NCBI RefSeq assembly: GCF_012927125.1
Contig: NZ_JABBFZ010000023.1
Span: forward strand, 33,798-97,797
Length of the DNA: 64,000 nucleotides
Source of the DNA: Paraburkholderia antibiotica
Lineage (GTDB): Bacteria > Pseudomonadota > Gammaproteobacteria > Burkholderiales > Burkholderiaceae
Reading direction: 5' to 3'
The notes under the pieces were generated by a model, which did no database searches, had not been told where the DNA came from, and saw only the letters and a program-made list of their open reading frames with translations. Positions 59,798 through 64,000 of this stretch are shown here, in pieces (within the stretch, counting starts at the first letter, position 1; each line of letters begins with the position of its first letter). The position numbers and the translations under genes are program-made.

Positions 59798-62700
59798 TTA
59801 GTGGGCCTCCGCGGATTTGGCCTGCGGTTTGAGCCAACCGTGAGCTCTGACGGTGTACGGCTTGCCGTCCTTCACACCACTCTCCTCAAAGAAATACTCG
59901 TGGGTTTCACGGTTGTACGAAAGCGAAGTGTGCGTCTGCGTTGACGGATCGTCCACCTCAAAATGGTCGACCCCATCCGCGCGGTCCTTGAGCATCAGCG
60001 TACGTTCGATCACGCCGGTCTTCGTGTGCAGACTTACGACCGCCTGCATCTCGAGCGCATCGATGTGCACAGAGTCCAGCGTAGCATCGGCCCACACCAC
60101 GGCATCGCCTTCGACCACAGTCAGAGTCTGCGGGCTCTCCAGAATCCATCCCTGGGTCAAATCGTGCCACACGAACCAACCGGCAAGGCCGAGCAGGCCC
60201 GCTCCACCGACGCCTCCGGCAATCGCGCCGGCACCGCCACCGCCACTACCGCCACTACCGCCACTACCGCCACTACCGCCGCTCGAGCCACCGTCACCCG
60301 AACCACCTTCACCCGGGTTCGTCACGCCGCCGTTGTCGCCTCCCCCTTCACCCGGCACGCCCGTCATGTTACCCGCCACCTTCAGCGTGCCGTTGTTCGT
60401 GGTGCTGACGTTGCCGTTGTTGATCAGGTCGCCGCCGATGTTGGTCGTGCCGTTTTCGCCGTTCGTGTTCAGCGTGCCGTTATTGTCGACGCTGCCGTTG
60501 ACGTTCAGCGTGCCGTTGTCCGTCTCGATCGTGCCGTTGTTCGACACGTTGCCGTTGACGTTTGTCGTTCCGCCATCGCTGGTGTCGATCGTGCCGTTTT
60601 CGTCGTTCGAGACGTCGCCGGTTACGTTCAACGTGCCGTTGTCGGTCGTGCTGACGTTGCCGCTGTTGTTCAGGTCACCACCGATGTTGGTCGTGCCGTT
60701 GTCGCCGCTCGTGTTCAACGAACCGTTGTTGTCCACGCTGCCGTTGACGTTCAGCGAGCCGTTGTCGGTGTCGATCGTGCCGTTGTTCGACAGGTTGCCG
60801 TTGATGTCCGTCGAGCCGCCATTGCTGGTGTCGATGGTGCCGTTCTCGTCGTTCGAGACGTCGCCGGTTACGTTCAACGTGCCGTTGTCGGTCGTGCTGA
60901 CGTTGCCGCTGTTGTTCAGGTCACCACCAATGTTGGTCGTGCCGTTGTCTCCGCTGGTGTTCAACGAACCATTGTTGTCCACGCTGCCGTTCACGTTCAG
61001 CGAGCCGTTGTCGGTGTCGACCGTGCCGTTGTTCGACACGTCGCCGGTTACGTTCAGCGTGCCGTTGTCCGTCGTGCTGACGTTGCCGCTGTTGTTCAGG
61101 TCACCACCGATGTTGGTCGTGCCGTTATCACCGCTCGTGTTCAACGAACCGTTGTTGTCCACGCTGCCGTTGACGTTCAGCGAGCCGTTGTCGGTGTCGA
61201 TCGTGCCGTTGTTCGACAGGTTACCGTTGATGTCGGTCGAGCCGCCGTTGCTGGTGTCGATCGTGCCGTTTTCGTCATTCGACACGTTGCCCGTCACGTT
61301 CAGCGTGCCGTTGTCGGTCGTGCTGACGTTGCCGCTGTTGTTCAGGTCACCACCGATGCTGGTCGTGCCGTTATCACCGCTCGTGTTCAGCGAACCATTG
61401 TTGTCCACGCTGCCGTTGACGTTCAGCGAGCCATTGTCGGTGTCCACCGTGCCGTTGTTCGACAGGTTGCCGTTGATGTCGGTCGAACCGCCATTGCTGG
61501 TGTCGAGCGAGCCATTGTTCGACACGTCGCCCGTTACATTCAGCGTGCCATTGTCCGTCGTGCTGACGTTGCCGCTGTTGTTCAGGTCACCACCGATGTT
61601 GGTCGTGCCGTTATCACCGCTCGTGTTCAACGAACCGTTGTTGTCCACGCTGCCGTTGACGTTCAGCGAGCCGTTGTCGGTGTCGACCGTGCCGTTGTTC
61701 GACAGGTTACCGTTGATGTCCGTCGAGCCGCCATTGCTGGTGTCGATCGTGCCGTTTTCGTCATTCGACACGTTGCCCGTCACGTTCAGCGTGCCGTTGT
61801 CCGTCGTGCTGACGTTGCCGCTGTTGTTCAGGTCACCACCGATGTTGGTCGTGCCGTTGTCACCGCTCGTGTTCAGCGAACCATTGTTGTCGACGCTGCC
61901 GTTGACGTTCAGCGAACCGTTGTCGGTATCGATCGTGCCGTTATTCGACACGTTGCCCGTCACGTTCAGCGTACCGTTGTCCGTCGTGCTGACATTACCG
62001 CTGTTGTTCAGGTCGCCGCCAATGTTGGTCGTACCGTTGTCACCGCTCGTGTTCAGCGAACCGTTGTTGTCCACGCTGCCGTTGACGTTCAGCGAGCCGT
62101 TATCGGTGTCGATCGTGCCGTTGTTCGACACGTTGCCCGTCACGTTCAGCGTGCCATTGTCCGTCGTGCTGACGTTGCCGCTGTTGTTCAGGTCACCACC
62201 GATGTTGGTCGTGCCGTTGTCACCGCTCGTGTTCAGCGAACCATTGTTGTCCACGCTGCCGTTGACGTTCAGCGAACCGTTGTCGGTATCGATCGTGCCG
62301 TTGTTCGACAGGTTGCCGTTGATGTCCGTCGAGCCGCCATTGCTGGTGTCGATCGTGCCGTTTTCGTCGTTCGACACGTTGCCCGTCACGTTCAGCGTGC
62401 CATTGTCGGTCGTGCTGACGTTGCCGCTGTTGTTCAGGTCACCACCGATGCTGGTCGTGCCGTTATCACCGCTCGTGTTCAGCGAACCATTGTTGTCCAC
62501 GCTGCCGTTGACATTCAGCGAGCCGTTGTCGGTATCGATCGTCCCGTTGTTCGACAGATTACCGCCGACATCAGTCGAACCACCGTTGCTGGTGTCGATG
62601 GTGCCGTTTTCGTCGTTCGACACGTTGCCCGTCACGTTCAGCGTGCCATTGTCGGTCGTGCTGACGTTGCCGCTGTTGTTCAGGTCGCCACCAATGTTGG

Positions 62701-64000
62701 TCGTACCGTTGTCGCCGCTCGTGTTCAACGAACCGTTGTTGTCCACGCTGCCGTTGACGTTCAGCGAGCCATTGTCGGTGTCCACCGTGCCGTTGTTCGA
62801 CAGGTTGCCGTTGATGTCGGTCGAACCGCCATTGCTGGTGTCGAGCGAGCCATTGTTCGACACGTCGCCCGTTACATTCAGCGTGCCATTGTCCGTCGTG
62901 CTGACGTTTCCGCTGTTGTTCAGGTCGCCACCGATGCTGGTCGTGCCGTTATCACCGCTCGTGTTCAACGAACCGTTGTTGTCCACGCTGCCGTTGACGT
63001 TCAGCGAACCGTTGTCGGTATCGATCGTGCCGTTGTTCGACAGGTTGCCCGTCACGTTCAGCGTGCCGTTGTCCGTCGTGCTGACGTTGCCGCTGTTGTT
63101 CAGGTCGCCGCCAATGTTGGTCGTGCCGTTGTCACCGCTCGTGTTCAACGAACCATTGTTGTCCACGCTGCCGTTGACGTTCAGCGAGCCGTTGTCGGTG
63201 TCGATCGTGCCGTTGTTCGACATGTTGCCCGTCACGTTCAGCGTGCCATTGTCCGTCGTGCTGACGTTTCCGCTGTTGTTCAGGTCACCACCGATACTGG
63301 TCGTGCCGTTATCACCGCTCGTGTTCAACGAACCGTTGTTGTCCACGCTGCCGTTGACGTTCAGCGAGCCATTGTCGGTGTCCACCGTGCCGTTGTTCGA
63401 CAGGTTGCCGTTGATGTCCGTCGAGCCGCCATTGCTGGTGTCGATCGTGCCGTTCTCATCGTTCGAGACGTTGCCCGTCACGTTCAGCGTGCCATTGTCC
63501 GTCGTGCTGACGTTGCCGCTGTTGTTCAGGTCGCCACCGATACTGGTCGTGCCGTTATCACCGCTCGTGTTCAACGAACCGTTGTTGTCCACGCTGCCGT
63601 TGACGTTCAGCGAGCCGTTGTCAGTGTCGATCGTGCCGTTGTTCGACAGGTTACCGCCGACATCAGTCGAGCCACCGTTGCTGGTGTCGATCGTGCCGTT
63701 CTCATCGTTCGAGACGTTGCCCGTCACGTTCAGCGTGCCATTGTCCGTCGTGCTGACGTTGCCGCTGTTGTTCAGGTCACCACCGATGCTGGTCGTGCCG
63801 TTATCACCGCTCGTGTTCAGCGAACCATTGTTGTCCACGCTGCCGTTGACGTTCAGCGAGCCATTGTCGGTGTCCACCGTGCCGTTGTTCGACAGGTTGC
63901 CGTTGATGTCGGTCGAACCGCCATTGCTGGTGTCGAGCGAGCCATTGTTCGACACGTCGCCCGTTACATTCAGCGTGCCATTGTCCGTCGTGCTGACGTT
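59798..64000 (-). CDS. TpsA-type adhesin, repeat region and C-terminus (partial, 5' end beyond window)
   Basis: The frame stays open to the window edge (at least 1400 residues); the start and secretion (TPS) domain are outside. From the edge it is a near-perfect tandem repeat rich in N, G, S, T and D: 15 regular copies and one degenerate one. Each 60-residue unit reads as three turns of about 20 residues, e.g. NGTIDTDNGSLNVNGSVDN, as in right-handed beta-helices. It has about 11 N-X-S/T sequons per 60 residues. After a Gly/Ser linker (GGSGGSGGSG) and a hydrophobic stretch (AIAGGVGGAGLLGLAGWFVW) comes a globular C-terminus of about 100 residues, without Cys. It is probably secreted by the downstream TpsB and glycosylated by the two HMW1C enzymes. 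Confidence 0.9.
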   Translation of the reverse strand, partial: NVSTTDNGTLNVTGDVSNNGSLDTSNGGSTDINGNLSNNGTVDTDNGSLNVNGSVDNNGSLNTSGDNGTTSIGGDLNNSGNVSTTDNGTLNVTGNVSNDENGTIDTSNGGSTDVGGNLSNNGTIDTDNGSLNVNGSVDNNGSLNTSGDNGTTSIGGDLNNSGNVSTTDNGTLNVTGNVSNDENGTIDTSNGGSTDINGNLSNNGTVDTDNGSLNVNGSVDNNGSLNTSGDNGTTSIGGDLNNSGNVSTTDNGTLNVTGNMSNNGTIDTDNGSLNVNGSVDNNGSLNTSGDNGTTNIGGDLNNSGNVSTTDNGTLNVTGNLSNNGTIDTDNGSLNVNGSVDNNGSLNTSGDNGTTSIGGDLNNSGNVSTTDNGTLNVTGDVSNNGSLDTSNGGSTDINGNLSNNGTVDTDNGSLNVNGSVDNNGSLNTSGDNGTTNIGGDLNNSGNVSTTDNGTLNVTGNVSNDENGTIDTSNGGSTDVGGNLSNNGTIDTDNGSLNVNGSVDNNGSLNTSGDNGTTSIGGDLNNSGNVSTTDNGTLNVTGNVSNDENGTIDTSNGGSTDINGNLSNNGTIDTDNGSLNVNGSVDNNGSLNTSGDNGTTNIGGDLNNSGNVSTTDNGTLNVTGNVSNNGTIDTDNGSLNVNGSVDNNGSLNTSGDNGTTNIGGDLNNSGNVSTTDNGTLNVTGNVSNNGTIDTDNGSLNVNGSVDNNGSLNTSGDNGTTNIGGDLNNSGNVSTTDNGTLNVTGNVSNDENGTIDTSNGGSTDINGNLSNNGTVDTDNGSLNVNGSVDNNGSLNTSGDNGTTNIGGDLNNSGNVSTTDNGTLNVTGDVSNNGSLDTSNGGSTDINGNLSNNGTVDTDNGSLNVNGSVDNNGSLNTSGDNGTTSIGGDLNNSGNVSTTDNGTLNVTGNVSNDENGTIDTSNGGSTDINGNLSNNGTIDTDNGSLNVNGSVDNNGSLNTSGDNGTTNIGGDLNNSGNVSTTDNGTLNVTGDVSNNGTVDTDNGSLNVNGSVDNNGSLNTSGDNGTTNIGGDLNNSGNVSTTDNGTLNVTGDVSNDENGTIDTSNGGSTDINGNLSNNGTIDTDNGSLNVNGSVDNNGSLNTSGDNGTTNIGGDLNNSGNVSTTDNGTLNVTGDVSNDENGTIDTSDGGTTNVNGNVSNNGTIETDNGTLNVNGSVDNNGTLNTNGENGTTNIGGDLINNGNVSTTNNGTLKVAGNMTGVPGEGGGDNGGVTNPGEGGSGDGGSSGGSGGSGGSGGSGGGGAGAIAGGVGGAGLLGLAGWFVWHDLTQGWILESPQTLTVVEGDAVVWADATLDSVHIDALEMQAVVSLHTKTGVIERTLMLKDRADGVDHFEVDDPSTQTHTSLSYNRETHEYFFEESGVKDGKPYTVRAHGWLKPQAKSAEAH
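60385..64000 (-). repeat. tandem repeat of 180 or 240-246 bp encoding sequon-rich modules
   Basis: Fifteen units, spaced 180-183 or 240-246 bp by a shared landmark, plus a degenerate last unit nearest the C-terminus. The long form adds one 20-22-residue turn (DENGTIDTSNGGSTDINGNLSN or NGSLDTSNGGSTDINGNLSN). Variants (TTSIGG or TTNIGG, GNVS or GDVS) are shuffled across copies, suggesting unequal recombination. The array continues past 64000. Confidence 0.95.

Noticed and set aside
60385..64000. CRISPR array
   Set aside because: Regular repeats, but they are contiguous and coding in one frame with no unique spacers and no cas genes.
60385..64000. Ice-binding or RTX calcium-binding repeat protein
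   Set aside because: The pattern lacks the GGxGxDxxx nonapeptide of RTX and the TxT ladders of ice-binding proteins. Context (TpsB plus HMW1C enzymes) points to a TPS adhesin.

Overview
The window looks like chromosomal DNA of a plant- or soil-associated Burkholderiales bacterium, most likely Paraburkholderia. The GC content is high, with long antisense ORF shadows. The gene content fits: a beta-ketoadipate (pca) operon, a Burkholderia-type porin, and a BraR/RsaL/BraI-like quorum-sensing locus. The evidence is gene content and sequence style only; no database search was possible. I saw no rRNA, tRNA, CRISPR array, insertion sequence or prophage.

Layout, 1-25 kb: the tail of an unknown gene; a branched-chain-amino-acid-type ABC importer operon (fused permease livHM, livG, livF, substrate-binding protein; minus strand); the pca operon pcaI-J-B-D-C (minus), without pcaF, with a LysR gene divergent from it; folE; a DedA-rhodanese fusion; a GGDEF diguanylate cyclase; then a loose phosphate/polyphosphate neighbourhood (CHAD protein, Pit transporter, PPK2 kinase) mixed with an SDR protein, a secreted lipase and a VOC protein; a DegP/HtrA-like protease; a probable Fic-protein remnant; and gamma-glutamyltranspeptidase.

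Layout, 25-37 kb: an MFS exporter; a tightly coupled minus-strand operon of unknown product (CDP-alcohol phosphatidyltransferase, Fe(II)/2OG oxygenase, HpnL/YbhN-like membrane protein, sugar-/choline-phosphate-type nucleotidyltransferase) that looks like a lipid-headgroup pathway; a porin; small secreted or lipoproteins; a YdjM-like membrane protein; and a serine acetyltransferase.

Layout, 37-53 kb: a seven-gene minus-strand aldonate (L-arabinonate-like) uptake and catabolism operon (DapA-like lyase/dehydratase, SMP-30 lactonase, ABC importer, IlvD/Edd dehydratase), with FadR-type operator candidates and a FadR-family regulator nearby; the quorum-sensing trio luxR/rsaL/luxI; a universal stress protein with an FNR-like site, next to an FNR-type regulator with cluster cysteines; and an EgtB/SenA-like sulfoxide/selenoxide synthase homologue.

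Layout, 53-64 kb: the most striking system. A minus-strand two-partner secretion locus runs in the order adhesin (tpsA, cut by the window edge), outer-membrane transporter (tpsB), then two tandem paralogous HMW1C/GT41-type cytoplasmic N-glycosyltransferases. The visible adhesin is almost entirely a near-perfect tandem repeat of 60 or 80-82 residues, with an N-X-S/T sequon about every 5-6 residues. The likely flow is: adhesin made in the cytoplasm, heavily N-glycosylated there by one or both glycosyltransferases, exported by Sec, and moved across the outer membrane by TpsB.
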